From: Hydrogenophaga sp.
Lineage (GTDB): Bacteria; Pseudomonadota; Gammaproteobacteria; Burkholderiales; Burkholderiaceae_C
Assembly (NCBI RefSeq): GCF_030158645.1
Contig: NZ_JAOASO010000064.1
Location: 1 to 52,651 of the forward strand
DNA: 52,651 nucleotides
Direction: 5' to 3'
Both the position numbers and the translations under genes were made by a program. Below are positions 52,452 to 52,651 of the stretch, piece by piece. The notes under the pieces are model-generated. The model worked only from the letters and a program-made list of their open reading frames with translations. It was not told where the DNA came from and did no database searches. The first letter of the stretch is position 1. Each line of letters starts with the position of its first letter.

Positions 52452-52651
52452 ATGCCCAAAAGAACCGACATACAAACCGTCCTCATCATCGGCGCCGGCC
52501 CGATCATCATTGGCCAGGCCTGTGAGTTCGACTACTCCGGCGTGCAGGCCTGCAAGGCCTTGCGCGAAGAGGGCTACAAGGTCGTGCTGATCAACAGCAA
52601 CCCCGCGACCATCATGACCGACCCGGCCACGGCCGACGTCACCTACATCGA
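52452..52651 (+). CDS. carB: Carbamoyl-phosphate synthase large subunit (5' part)
   Basis: The first 66 residues of CarB are visible before the window ends. [20 protein letters not shown], then [20 protein letters not shown], then [15 protein letters not shown] are the invariant N-terminus of the first ATP-grasp carboxyphosphate domain. The full protein would be about 1080 residues. It lies downstream of carA and the small unknown gene in the same direction. Confidence 0.97.
   Translation, partial: MPKRTDIQTVLIIGAGPIIIGQACEFDYSGVQACKALREEGYKVVLINSNPATIMTDPATADVTYI

Overview
The window is high-GC, gene-dense chromosomal DNA. Its gene order and protein features fit a beta-proteobacterium of the order Burkholderiales, probably Comamonadaceae and close to Hydrogenophaga. 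The evidence is the rpsB-tsf-pyrH-frr-uppS-cdsA-dxr-rseP-bamA-ompH-lpxD-fabZ-lpxA-lpxB-rnhB run, PhaR and 3-hydroxybutyrate dehydrogenase (polyhydroxybutyrate metabolism), the GC-rich intergenic repeats, and a RelA-type (p)ppGpp synthetase. The genus is an inference. I see no insertion sequence, phage, CRISPR array or rRNA.

Layout. (1) 1-6900, accessory: a minus-strand operon of five genes that runs off or ends at the left edge, with a divergent GlxA/AraC-type regulator. In transcription order it encodes a class III aminotransferase fused to an acyl-ACP-reductase-like domain (907 aa), an SCP2-like lipid carrier, an APC permease, a ferritin-like diiron oxygenase and a patatin-like fragment. 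This is the most novel part. The inferred chemistry is acyl thioester to fatty aldehyde to fatty amine, followed by a diiron oxidation. (2) 6925-8611: RhlE-type RNA helicase and a SUI1/YciH-like factor. (3) 8625-12711: small envelope-stress genes (YqjD/YqjE-like, glycine-zipper and BON lipoproteins), then an ECF sigma factor with a membrane partner, a DUF3106 protein and a basic secreted protein. (4) 12733-18260: serB, mfd, ispD, ispF. (5) 18270-21603: an OmpR/EnvZ-type two-component pair facing a small secreted protein and a SIMPL-domain protein. (6) 21696-28079: hydroxybutyrate dehydrogenase, an alpha/beta hydrolase, relA, tRNA-Val(GAC), phaR, rimO. (7) 28249-35101: tRNA-Leu(CAG), rnr, a class I amidotransferase-fold hydrolase, a YggT protein, the NAD(P)HX repair enzyme and a D-amino-acid dehydrogenase. 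(8) 35261-50644: the translation, isoprenoid, envelope and lipid A superoperon, all on the plus strand. (9) 50708-52651: carA, a small unknown gene, and the start of carB.

How the genes work together. Region 8 couples ribosome production (S2, EF-Ts, ribosome recycling), UMP kinase, undecaprenyl and phospholipid precursors (UppS, CdsA, Dxr), outer-membrane assembly (RseP, BamA, OmpH) and lipid A synthesis (LpxD, FabZ, LpxA, LpxB). IspD and IspF in region 4 supply the same non-mevalonate isoprenoid pathway as Dxr. Regions 3 and 5 are envelope-sensing functions.

Limits: all calls come from reading translated sequence and motifs. No alignments or database searches were run, and start codons were chosen by eye from ribosome-binding sites, overlaps and expected protein length.
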